Of a stretch of 64,000 nt of DNA, positions 53,441 to 63,550 are shown piece after piece. The position numbers and the translations under genes are program-made. The notes below the pieces were generated by a model, which searched no databases, had not been told where the DNA came from, and saw only the letters and a list, made by a program, of their open reading frames with translations. The stretch's first letter is position 1; every line of letters starts with the position of its first letter. Source of the DNA: Chondrosia reniformis (taxonomy: Eukaryota > Porifera > Demospongiae > Chondrillida > Chondrillidae). The stretch lies in contig OX359193.1 in the NCBI GenBank assembly GCA_947172415.1, positions 3,776,501-3,840,500 of the forward strand. The letters are read 5' to 3'.

Positions 53441-54294
53441 CTTTGGAGCGAACGTGTTGACCAAACTGTGGAATGACTCCAATGAACTTGTCTAGAATCC
53501 AGTACTTAGTTGTTTGATGTCCTTACACAAACTAGTGCTGGTCAAAATATTCTGACGACGCTTATAAGCCTTGGTATCTATGAATAATATGTATATTATA
53601 TATTAGCAAATTTCACATCATTAAAAAGATTCTGAAGCATGCCAAGTGAACCTGGCTTTAACCATTTTCTTCTTGAAGGAGTTCTGTGAAGACATTTTGG
53701 GAACAATGCACTGTGCCCTCTATGAACATTCTTCAGGTGGTTTAATAGTGACAGCCATTTAGCAGCCATTACTTCTCTACTTGAATCAGGTGTGGATTGG
53801 GCCACCCAATACAGATGATTATTAATAGACTTTCGCCATGCTCCTACTATTGCACACTCACTCATTTTTGTCAGTTTATCAATCTTCTTTGCAACACCTG
53901 CTTGTAAGTTAAAGGAACAAAATACAAAAGCGTTAAAAGCAAATGAGATCACATGCAATGCATGCATGATGTAAAATATATACCTTTAGCTATATGCCAA
54001 ACATGGAACGAATGTTTAACAGCTTTTAGTTCATCGTTAATGTATTTTCTGATGGTAATGTGCCTATCAGTAACGATCTCTTGCACTTCTATACCTTCAT
54101 TTTGGAGGAAGGTAACTCCTCTGATGAAGCCTTCCTTTTCCATATGGTAGCTACTTGCTACCTCATTACTCTGCAAGGGTATGCATACATAAATTGGATG
54201 TATATACAATTAAATAATTAGTTACTGTACTAATTGGATAAACTCACTTGAATCAGCTGAAAATCCATTATCTTGTTCGTGTGAAGAACCACAG
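53440..54294 (-). pseudogene. Second DDE-type transposase-like gene, spliced and broken
   Basis: A relative of the gene at 2-1438. Exon a (about 54294-54248) reads VVLHTNKIMDFQLIQ, with an acceptor at CGGTAG. Intron 54247-54171 (77 bp, GTGAGT..TTGCAG). Exon b (54170-53984) reads SNEVASSYHMEKEGFIRGV, VTDRHITIRKY and FHVWHIAK. Intron 53983-53898 (86 bp). Exon c (from 53897) reads VAKKIDKLTKM, WRKSINNHLYWVAQSTPD and RRKWLKPGS. A further segment (about 53575-53450) reads CKDIKQLSTGF, a TAG at 53494-53492, then TSSLESFHSLVNTFAPKQ. Upstream it is cut by a Penelope fragment. The other copy has no introns in the same region. Confidence 0.72.
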
Positions 54295-54299
54295 CCTAC

Positions 54300-54830
54300 C
54301 GTGGATACAAAAGGTGTTGTTTACCAGATTCCTTGTTCCAGATCCCCTGCAGTGTACACAGGAGAGACAGGAAAAACGCTGAAAGTCAGGATGGGGAATG
54401 TGAAAAATGGCCTAGCTGTTCACTCCCTGAAAACTGGCCATCCAATTAAGCGGAGCTAGCCAGAGTGGTGGAGAGGGAGAAGAATTGGTACAGAAGAAGA
54501 ATTAAGGATGCCTTGAAGGGCCAACAATGTCAGGTTAGAATGAACCTGGATTAAGGAATTATATCAAAAAGTGGTTGGAAACCATTTTTTATGAGTACTC
54601 CCTTTTCTTCTCCTTCCCCTAGAAATGATGTAAATGATGACATCATTGATGAGATAATTGAAAATGGCAAGAAATCATGTCCATAAAATAAGACACCTGC
54701 AGACTAACAGCAATCACTTAAGAAGACCCCCAGGGTCGAAATGTTTGACAGAAAGAAGCAGCAAGAAAAACTGCGTCTTTAGATGCTCTAAAAGTTGAAA
54801 GATGACGCTTTCTAAAGAGAATGTATATTG
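54300..54830 (+). mobile_element. Penelope-like 3' fragment with GIY-YIG remnant
   Basis: Begins VVYQIPCSRSPAVYTGETGK and lacks the 11-residue AEHKRAVRMGD-type stretch present in the 40.3-kb copy (a 33-bp deletion); the second cysteine is serine. It continues through the same terminal sequence as 41280-41660. A hammerhead-like motif at 54713-54750 is altered in its core (CTTAAGA instead of CTGAAGA). Confidence 0.75.
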
Positions 54831-55725
54831 CTAACAAAAGTACTTAATTGTTTAAAATTGTACTGTAGGCAGACATCTTTAAATGCTAGATAACCTGACC
54901 TGTCCTTCTGGCGCAGCAACAGGTAAAGAGAATACCATATATTGAGTCACAACAGCAATCAAATAACATTACAATTTTATTCAATATACAATAGTGGGTA
55001 TAGAGATTGTATCACAACAAGACTGCAGACATCGTTAAATGCTGGATAACCTGCCTAAATTACAAAGAATTTCCTGTATTCCCTAGCCAAATAGATTCCT
55101 GATTTAAGAGTTCTAATTTACTGTTAGACGTTTAGCTATACGCAGCTTCATTAATGTATACAGATGACTACATTTTAATCCAACAACATGGGGAGCTGAA
55201 CCCCCATAACCCCCAGGAAATAATACAGTTCACAGCTTATGTTTAACTTCAAACTTCATTTCAGATAGAGGTACACTTTCACTATATTTCACAGCACAGG
55301 AAGTAATTATAATTAACATCCTACATCAGGGAATTAATTAAACTAAATGTCATTTAATGGTTACAGGATTCTCCACTCAATAACTACACCTACAGCCACC
55401 TTGCTTATAACCCTGTATTCGTCCCAATTCCATACATACATCCATGTGCAGTACCTACACCATGCCTATTAACCCAACTTAAGACTAGCCTATATAAGGC
55501 TGTAGGAAGGACCAACCCATTGGTTGGAACTTCTTGGTATGTAAGGGGGTGCAGGCTTGACACTCCCTGGAATTGTAAGGCCATTTTGCTGTACTACTAC
55601 TGAGCTCAATCTTAGACCTCCCTAAATGAGTAAGGTCACCCTAGAACCTGGGGGTATACTGCCCAATAGGTATGAAATGACCCCCAGTTGAATAATATAA
55701 ATTGTATTTAATTATAGAATGAAAG
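54831..55725. other. Intergenic, short direct repeat only
   Basis: GCAGACATCTTTAAATGCTA at about 54868 recurs with small changes at about 55023 (GCAGACATCGTTAAATGCTG, both followed by GATAACCTG). No gene seen. Confidence 0.4.
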
Positions 55726-55739
55726 ATACCTATAATAAA

Positions 55740-55771
<32 letters not shown>

Positions 55772-55777
55772 TAATAA

Positions 55778-55808
<31 letters not shown>

Positions 55809-56025
55809 AATACTAATACTAATAATAATAATAATAATAATAGTAATCTGACAACCAGAATTAGATCCATCACAGGGGAGGACATGGCACACTGCCATCT
55901 CATCCAGCAGCTGGCAGTTGCCACTCAGAAGGGGAACGCGATGTCCATCATGTCAACAATGAACTAAACAAACTTATATTATTATTATTATTTATCCATT
56001 ATCCATTGTAAATTTAAATTTTATG

Positions 56026-56062
<37 letters not shown>

Positions 56063-56111
56063 GCATAAAATTTAAATTTACAATGGATTATTATTATTAT
56101 TTACAATGGAA

Positions 56112-56169
<58 letters not shown>

Positions 56170-56170
56170 T
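55726..56170. repeat. AAT/ATT microsatellite tracts with an inverted flank
   Basis: (AAT)n at 55737-55850 with a few interruptions, (ATT)n at about 55976-56061, (AAT)n at 56113-56168. The middle tract lies between CCATTGTAAATTTAAATTTT (56000-56019) and its inverted copy (56065-56086), so the region is a near-mirror hairpin. Open frames in it coding for runs of N or I are artefacts. Confidence 0.92.
55845..55966 (+). pseudogene. LINE 3' end fragment
   Basis: Reads TRIRSITGEDMAHCHLIQQL, AVATQKGNAMSIMSTMN, matching the C-terminal end of the LINE at 57370-57460 (QRISVAIQDGNATSIIASLL). Confidence 0.55.
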
Positions 56171-57480
56171 TGTTTCCTAGATCACCAACATCAACTTCCA
56201 TTCCGAAGACCCTTGTTGGCTTCAGACCACCCTCCCTGTGTGATCTGGTGGTCTTGGCATCTGAAGGGCCTCTCATGTTGTACCTACTGCCTTTTTGGCC
56301 TCAGCTGATGGAGCCCACTCACTGGTGCTAGACCTGCTACCAGATCATCTCTCAACATCCCCTTATGAGGAAAGGGATCCCACTTTGAGGGCATAGAAGT
56401 AAGACTTACCACCCGAGACTCCTGTTCCGACTGTGTCTACTAGCCAGAAGGCCTGGGATAAGCCAAGGATAGACTTTTTGTTTGAGAGCATCCTTGCATC
56501 ATGATGTCTTTGGAAAGGGTCACCTTTCGACCTTGGGAGCGTCTAGAGACACAGTTTTTCTGATTCTTTTTTCTGCCATACGTTTCAACCCTGGGGGTCT
56601 TCTTCAGTGACTGATGTTGACTGATGTCTGGCAGAAGGAAGAATCAGAAAAACTGCGTCTCTAGACGCTCCCAAAGTCAAAAGATGACCCTTTCCTAAGA
56701 TAGGTTCGACTCAGTTAGAAAAAATCCTTATTCTATAAGGATGATGTGTCTAAAGCCAGACTGTTGGCTGCCAGTTCAGTAGAATCTGGGGCATTGTTGA
56801 ATGCCCCGACAGATTCCTCCCTGGGGCTGAGGATGAGTGATGAGGCCATCCGGATAGCTGTGGAACTGAGAGTGGGAGCTTTTCTCAGACAGCCCCACCA
56901 GAGTGCACATCACGGCATTGAGGTTGTTCAATTTGCCAGGCATGGTCTAAGTTGTAGGTTCAGCCAGGGAAGATTTCCGCACTATAACACAGTGAACAAC
57001 ATCGTCCAAGATCCCCTCATAGCTGCGAAAATCCCGTCTCGGCTATATAGAACCTTCTGGGCTTCACCGGTCAGATGGCAATTGCCCTGATGGAATGACC
57101 ATGGTCCCTGGGAACAGGGAAAGTAGTTAGTATGGGATGCCACATGTATTGACACTCTTTGTCAATCACACTCCCAGTGAGCTGCCATTGAGCCAGGAGG
57201 GGCTGCTGCTCATGCTGAAGAGGAAAGGCCAAGAAGTATGCTCACCTCAACAACATCTATCGATTCCAGCCAGTAGCTATGGAGACATGTGGCTCTATAG
57301 GTCCCAAGTCCAGGGCTTTCCTGAGGGAGCTTAGCAAGCGTCTCAGGATGGTGACTGGAGAACCAAAGTCACAGCCTTTCTAATGCAGAGGATCTCCGTT
57401 GCCATACAGGATGGGAATGCTACATCAATAATTGCATCCCTCCTTATCAGTGCAGCAGTCAACATTGATTTTATGGTTTA
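56171..57480 (+). pseudogene. LINE polymerase C-terminal half, interrupted
   Basis: 56190-56500 encodes SADGAHSLVLDLLP and PRIDFLFESILAS. A Penelope piece interrupts, then DDVSKARLLAASSVESGALL, SSLGLRMSDEAIRIAVELRV, HHGIEVVQFARHGLSCRFSQ, LVWDATCIDTL and a C-terminal QRISVAIQDGNATSI. This matches a widespread animal LINE polymerase tail (GLR-S-D-IRIAV..RLGA, ARHGLSCR, VWDATCPDTL). Stops and frameshifts are frequent after 57090. The 5' end is truncated at the microsatellite. Confidence 0.75.
56500..56728. mobile_element. Inverted pair of Penelope terminal pieces inside the LINE
   Basis: The left piece (minus orientation, about 56505-56635) and the right piece (plus, 56636-56710) share AAACTGyGTCTCTAGACGCT and GATGACCCTTTCC-like ends as inverted copies. 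The left piece has a hammerhead-like motif (56576-56616, minus strand: CTGAAGA, A, GACCCCCAGGGTT, GAAACGTA). Confidence 0.75.
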
Positions 57481-57790
57481 ATGTGATTATTATCATTTAT
57501 CCATTGTAAATTTAAATTTTATGTTAAGGTTTTATTTTGATTTCTGGTGTTAGTATATGTAAGCTCAGGTATGCAATATCAGAGCTAATCCTTGCGCCTT
57601 GCCAATATAGCTCAAAGAACGCTAGCATGAGTGATCACTGAACGGTTAACCACCCTGACAAAATGAATCAATATCTGCTGCAACTACAGCAGCTTAAATA
57701 ATACAATAGGTAATAATACTTAAACATTAGTTTAGTGGTATGGTAAACATAATACCACATAGTATACAGTCCTATGATAAACTAAATAAT
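57481..57790. other. LINE tail and gypsy 3' flank, nothing else recognised
   Basis: Begins with CCATTGTAAATTTAAATTTT again at about 57500, as in the microsatellite region. No LTR was recognised. Confidence 0.35.
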
Positions 57791-57799
57791 CTAATAGTC

Positions 57800-59400
57800 A
57801 GACACACACGATAAGGACCATGGAATTGCCGGGCCGGCATGTGAGCCGGCCCACTCTTTGCAGCGGGCATCTTCACAAAGACTCTCTCTCCAGCTGTGAG
57901 CTAGAACGTTGCTGTTCCTTCTGTTGTTGCTGGGATTTTTCAAGTTTCTTCCTGGCAATATCCCAGGCCTCTGACATCTTGTGTACCACATGTATCTTGT
58001 AGTCATCTAAATGGATAGCACACCTAACAGGTGGTGGGTTCAAGACGGCAGGTGTAGGTAGGACTGGATCCCTTCCATACATTTGGAAAAATGGGGATTC
58101 TCCTGTGGACTGCTGGGGACTGGCACGGTAGGCAAACAAAACAAATGAAACACGCTCATCCCAAACTCTTCCATCAGTCTGAGGGTGGTAGGCAGTGGTG
58201 TTGGCCTTGTGGATACCCATTAACCTGTACACTTCCTTCATCAAACCAGACAGAAAGGCGGCCCCTCTATCAGAGAGTAACTCCCGTGGTACTCCATGCC
58301 GTGTGATGATGTTCTCCACTAGGTGTTTGGCAATGGTGTATGCAGATTGATCCTTGGCAGGAAAGACCTCTGGCCATTTAGTGAGGTAATCCATAAACAC
58401 CACAGCATATTTCAGACGCGCCAACCATACGAATTCTTCCGTATGTTTATGGATTTTTGATTTCCTGTACGGTAGTACGGACTTGAACGGTTATTTACAA
58501 AAAAATAGCCACGTGAACTCCGCGGAGTTATTAACGTGGCTAGTTTTTCTCATGTGAGAATCTGCAGAGGAAATATGGCGTCTTCTGATGGAGCAAATTA
58601 TGGAACACGATCTCCATGGTAATCATCATTTAACGCTGGATTATTGGCGAGCGGCGAGCGTGAGCGAGCGAAGTGAGGCTAATGATCGGGTTCTATTCGA
58701 GATTTTCCTATATATATGTCCGCAAGTTCGAGGCCCACATCAGGCGCTTTTTTTCTGAATATACCGCACCTTGCGCAAGCTTTCCCTTCAATTGCATAAA
58801 CGTTCTATTTGAGATTTGACAATTGCGTAAGCCAATTCGATCTAGCAGCTAAGCCAAGTCGATCGATTTTCCATTGTCCATTGTCCGGTGTTTGTTCATC
58901 TAATATCGTGCTCATCACTTCTTGCTTTACTTACCTTGATAAGCTTTCTGCATGGTTAAGAAGTGAGGCATGTGTTTGCGTATTGTGTATGCCTAGTATT
59001 ATATATTATACTGAAAATATTCAATTTATACTGATTTTCCTTAGTGTTCATGCTAATGGGCGCTTTAATGGGTTGGTAGCTCTGATATGTGTTCCCTCTT
59101 CTGGAAAGGGGCAATTGTAGCACATCCACACCTAGTCGATCGAAGGGTCCTCCCACTGGAATGGGGGTGAGACAAGGCCTTACGGCTTTCCCCACTTGAT
59201 GTGTTGCACAAGTTAAACAGGCTCTGCACCAGGCAGTGATATCTCTACGCATGTGGGGCCACCAATAATGTTTGGAAAGCTCCCCATAAATCTTAGTATA
59301 TCCCAAGTGACCTCTAAACTTCCCTTAATGGGCATCTTTGAACAACTTCCCTCGGGACAACTTTGGTATTACAACCCTAAGTGAACCAATAGGAGCAACA
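57800..59400 (-). pseudogene. Gypsy integrase, split by a MITE and internally deleted
   Basis: H2C2 zinc domain: GHLGYTKIYGELSKHYWW with CRACLTC. Core: FDRLGVDVLQLPLSRRGN (first D), MITE, KYAVVFMDYLTKWPEVF, then LLSDRGAAFLSGL (second D) and NTTAYHPQTDGRVWDERVSF. In relatives TDG is followed by the VERFN glutamate and about 20 more residues before WDER; here these are missing, so the catalytic E is gone. After a frameshift near 57880 comes VFVKMPAAKSGPAHMPARQF. Confidence 0.85.
58413..59084. mobile_element. MITE, 672 bp, in gypsy integrase
   Basis: Starts CAGACGCGCCAACCAT and ends (reverse complement) CAGAGCTACCAACCCATT. ATATTT (58407-58412) and ATATGT (59085-59090) flank it, and removing it restores SRRGN-KYAVVF. 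Contains GCGGCGAGCGTGAGCGAGCG. Ends and duplication suggest a hAT-type MITE. Confidence 0.75.
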
Positions 59401-59676
59401 TGATAGAGGACACCCCCCACCTGGCTTGTTCACAGTCAGCTGGTGCGCTCTTTGACTATCCTCTGGGAGAATGCCATCAAGTAAGCAATAACTTCTGCAA
59501 GATCAGAATCAGCACTCTGTTGGTCTTCCAACGATGTATCATTAGCAGGGAGCTCCCCATCATGACTAGTGACCCCGGGGTCACAGCAACAGGACTAGTA
59601 GCAGCTACAACAATGGGGAGTTCTCAGTGGTGTCAGCCTTCAGTGGATGGTGGGACAATGCATCGGCCTCCTTATT

Positions 59677-60950
59677 TTACCGGCCCAGTACACAGTGGAT
59701 GACAAGATCCAGCGCTTGTAAGACGAGATCCCACCTGGCCAACTTACCAGAGGGCTGAGGGGTGTTGAGCAAAGCCTTCAATGCTTCGTGGTCGGTGTAT
59801 ACATGACAAGTGTGACCATGCAAGTATTGTCTAAAGTGCTTCACAGCCCACACTATATACTCCCAGGGCCTCAAACTCCGTTATGCCATAGTTCCTCTCA
59901 TGTGTCTGGAGAGTGCGACAAGCAAAGGCAACTGGTCTCTTCCCCAGCTCCTTGTGTACCTGGCTAAGCACCGCACCCAAACCCAATGCAGAGGCATCTG
60001 TCTCCAAAAGGAAGGGTTCATGGAAATCTGGAAAGGCAAGTACTGATGCTTCGACTAAACATTCCTTCAGGTGAATAAAAGCTTCTTGGCATTGGTCCGA
60101 CCAGATCACGACCAGATCACGTCTTTACTTGTAAGGGCAAACAAAGGCCTGGCTATTACAGAGAAATTGGCAACAAACCTTCGGTAGTATGAGGCAAGTC
60201 CCAGAAATGATCGCAAGGCCTTTAAGTCCTGAGGGGTTGGGAAAGCCTTAACCACTTCCACTTTGGCTGGGTCAGTAGAGGTTCCTGTCTCTGAAACTAC
60301 ATACCCTAAGTATTCAACCTGTGTTTGCATAAAGTGGCATTTAGTTGGTTTCAGCCTCCACCCCACTTGGTGCAGTCGGTGTAGGACCAGACGCAAGTTC
60401 TCCACATGCTCCCCAGCTGTGGACCCCAGAACCAGGATGTCATCGATATAAACCATTCAACACCTCCCCACTAACCCTGCTAGGATGGACTCCATCAGCC
60501 TCTGGAACATTTCAGGTGCATTGTAAAGGCCAAAGGGCATGACATTAAACTCAAAGAGGCCAACATGGGTAGTAAAGGCTGTCCTTTCCTTCGAATCCAG
60601 ATCCATTGCCACTTGCCAATATCCTGAGACCAAATCTACCATAGAGAACAAACGGTTGTTAGAAAGCAGATCTGGGAAATCATCTATTCGTGGGAGTGGG
60701 TAGACGTCTGGCTTAGTAACAGCATTCAGGCGGCAGTAGTCCACACCAAATCTGGAGCTCCCATCCTTTTTGGCTACTAGCACAATTGGGCTGGCCCAGG
60801 GGCTATGGGATGGTTGGCTGACATTCTGTTCCAGCATCCTTTTATCATCTCTTCTACATTTTGGCGCAGTGTAAAGGATACTCACGTGCATTACAGCTTG
60901 TGTGCAGCCCAGTTCCTCATTTGTGAGGGCAAATTTACTCCAAGAGTGGT
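59677..60950 (-). pseudogene. Gypsy reverse transcriptase and RNase H
   Basis: RT: PSHSPWASPIVLVAKKDGSS, RFGVDYCRLNAVTK, PLPRIDDFPDLL, FSMVDLVSGYWQVAMD, TAFTTHVGLFEFNVMPFGLY, then a TGA just before MVYIDDILVLG (catalytic YIDD). The thumb has KCHFMQTQVEYLGYVVSETG and LRSFLGLASYYRRFV. RNase H: LLETDASALGLGAVLSQ and HVYTDHEALKALL. An 11-bp tandem duplication (GACCAGATCAC twice, about 60098-60119) shifts the frame between them, and a further shift is near 59860. Confidence 0.92.
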
Positions 60951-61001
60951 TCTAGATGGGCTTGGTTCTCTGCCCCCAGAGCCCCCACTGCAACACCTCC
61001 T

Positions 61002-61881
61002 TCAATTTTTCAATCTCTCACTGTTGCTAGGGCCCACATTCCCCTGGTGGGTCTCTTCTGCAGTATGTGGTACTATACACTGGGCTGGATCCATCTGTAG
61101 CACAGGCTGGATGGTCCCTAGACATCTTTCCTTGTCCACGTCCACAGAGAAGTTGTGAGGGTTGGTGACCACCAGTGAAATTGTTCCCTGTGTGTCCACT
61201 ACAGCATCCTCCATCAGCAGGCTGAAGGATTCATCAGGACAGAAAAGAGATGTAGGACTGCTGTGATTAACCTTACCTGATACCTCTGCTTTCACCATCT
61301 TGTGGAACCTACTGGGAATGGATTGACCTCGTATCAAGCAAACGTAATTAGCAGAGGACTCACCCTCCATGGGCTTAGACCCTTTTCCTTTTTGTTTGGA
61401 CCCTACCACTGGACTCACCTTAGTAGTGGTTTCCTGAGATGGTAACCCCTTCACTGCAGGCATCCCCTCTGACTTCCCCCTATGCTGTTTGCTTTGGCTT
61501 GTAGAATTTGCTTCCAACTGCATCAACCTAAACCCTAGCAATGCTTGTAAATCTGTTCCAAGGAGGAACTCCACTGGAGCATCTTGTTGCATCTGAACCC
61601 ATGCCACTGTGGAGAACCCCTCCCTTGACAGGCAAACCTTTATCTGCTTCACTATAGGTAGCTGATCCCCACTGTAGCTTTTCAACTGTAGATTAGTAGG
61701 CTGAAGACGCCCCCTGGTCCTTGCTTCCCAGTCCAACAGGAACTCTGTTGTTGGATTCCCCCTTGGCTAGAGATGCCAGGAGAAAATCCAAGGAGACAAT
61801 GGATACAGGAGAACCAGTGTCCAACATAGCCGTGACGGGAACCCCTTCCAGCTCTATCAAAACTGTGGGTGTCGCCCCCAA
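61002..61881 (-). pseudogene. Gypsy protease and linker
   Basis: 61881-61693 carries ATPTVLIELEGVPVTAMLDT followed by GSPVSIVSLDFLL; the DTG is the aspartic protease active site. A frameshift near 61715 leads to a 244-codon frame (61736-61002) with the protease end (FLLGTDLQALLGFRLMQLE) and a linker containing AEVSGKVNHSS and CLGTIQPVLQMD before RT. Confidence 0.8.
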
Positions 61882-62145
61882 GGTAGGAGTTTCAGGGCAT
61901 GAGTGTCCATGAATTGCTCATAAGTTTTCACAATTGATAATTTCACATCAATAATGACTGGTGATGACTCGTGACGTTGCAGTGCTGGGTGCTCCACTTC
62001 ACGCGCAGGTCACATGCTAAAGACACTTCCGCCTGGAATGTGACACTTCTGTAGGCGCTAATTTGACGATTTACAAAAATCGAAAATTCGCTGACATGTT
62101 CCACATGCGCAGCCACTCTATGAAGGGTGACCAACACCTTGCTCA

Positions 62146-63550
62146 TCACCTGGTCAACAGACGAATCCTGCCACATGGTAAGAATATCTGGACAGGTGAA
62201 CCTTCCCCTACTACCGCTACCACTTTGTCATTCGTAGCCACTTGGCCTCTGGCTTCTTTAGGCCCTCCCCTTCCACGATAGGGGAAGTTGCAAGCAAAAT
62301 GGCCACTACCACCACAGGAAAAGCAAGCATTGTTGGGGGCTGAACCCCCAACAAAGCTTGCTATAACACTACGAGGTTTTGGCTGGGTACCCCCTTTGGC
62401 TGGCCTGAACCTATTAGAAGTACCTGTTTTCTCTGGTAGACCTTTGTCACCTCCATTTCCTAAATCCCGTAGTTTAGCCTCCTCAAATCTTGCTCTCACC
62501 AACAAGTGGTCCATATCCCCCTCAAGACCAGCTAGCCTCACCTTGAGATCACTCCTCAGGCCAGTGACAAACTGAGATGCTAGTACTCTCGACCCATGGT
62601 TTCTGCCTCCTGATTGATCTGAGCCTGGGGGTAAGCCTTCCGAAAGAGACACTTTAAAGCTTGTGCGAATTCATCCACAGTTTCCTTCTCTCTTTGCTTG
62701 TGATCATGGAAGAGACTACTTTGAACTGGCTGGATACTCTCGAGTGTAAACCTTTGGGCTAGGACCTCCTTTAACATGGTATAGCTGGACCTCTGGCTGG
62801 TGGAATAGAACCGATAAAATGTGTAGGCTGGCCCTGTCAATCGCATTACGAGATGGATCAGCTTAGTCTGATCTGACCATTGACAGGCATTTGCAACCAT
62901 TTCAAAGGACTCTAGCCATTCTTGCCAGGTCTCCTGGTCTGCATTTCCATCACTTCCAGAGAACTTCCTAAGGGGAGGGATCTGATGGGGAAGAGAATAA
63001 CCTCACCAGCTTGGCTGCTGACTAAATGTTGATGGTTTTCTTCCTTTGAAGCTTCAGACCCTTTGGAAGTTATCACTTCTTGAGGGGTTGTGTTGTCTCT
63101 TGCAGAGGTGACATCATCTATCACTTGGCTTCTGGGTAAACTGACCTCTGGTCGAGTTTCCGTGCTCTGTTGACTGTCTAGTTGTTTCATCAATAGCCAT
63201 TCAAGCTGCTCCCACTTAGCTTGCTCATTTTCTAATTCTCTGTACCTGAGAAGTTCTGCCTTTTCCTCGGCAACCTGCGTTTCTGTCTGAAGTTGGCGAT
63301 TTTCTTGGCGCAATTGTTCCCACTCCTTGGTGGCTTCCAGTGATGCCGCTTGGGCTTTCCTCCTTTCTTCCTCAGCCTCAGTGATTCCTCTCTCCTTTTC
63401 TGTCAGTGTGCCATTTAGGTCATCGATCTGGCTCTTGCTCTCCTTAAGTTGGGACTCCTTCCCTTGGATATCCTTGAGCGCCTGCTCGTACAACTCCTTT
63501 AATCTAGAGTTCTCTACCTCTGAGTCAACCTCATCATCATCAAAATCATC
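62146..63550 (-). pseudogene. Gypsy gag
   Basis: A coiled-coil N-part (63540-63200: SRLKELYEQALKDIQGKESQ, EAEEERRKAQAASLEATKEW) is followed by a capsid-like part WQEWLESFEMVANACQWSDQ, LIHLVMRLTGPAYTFY and HKQREKETVDEFAQALKCLF, then a nucleocapsid with ACFSCGGSGHFACNF. The knuckle should be C-x2-C-x4-H-x4-C, but the last cysteine is phenylalanine. Frameshifts lie near 62910 and 62600. Between gag and protease, 61915-62150 looks foreign (CACGCGCAGGTCACATG). Confidence 0.8.

Larger units (their letters stand above)
57791..63550 (-). mobile_element. Ty3/gypsy retrotransposon, decayed
   Basis: Order on the minus strand is gag (63550-62146), protease (61881-61700), linker, RT (60950-60106), RNase H (60109-59677), integrase (59400-57800). 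No LTR was found on the low side, so the element is truncated there. The upstream end runs into a duplicated RT block at the window edge. A MITE is nested in integrase. Confidence 0.9.

Noticed and set aside
55641-56331. Poly-asparagine, poly-isoleucine and poly-leucine frames
   Set aside because: They are translations of AAT/ATT microsatellites.
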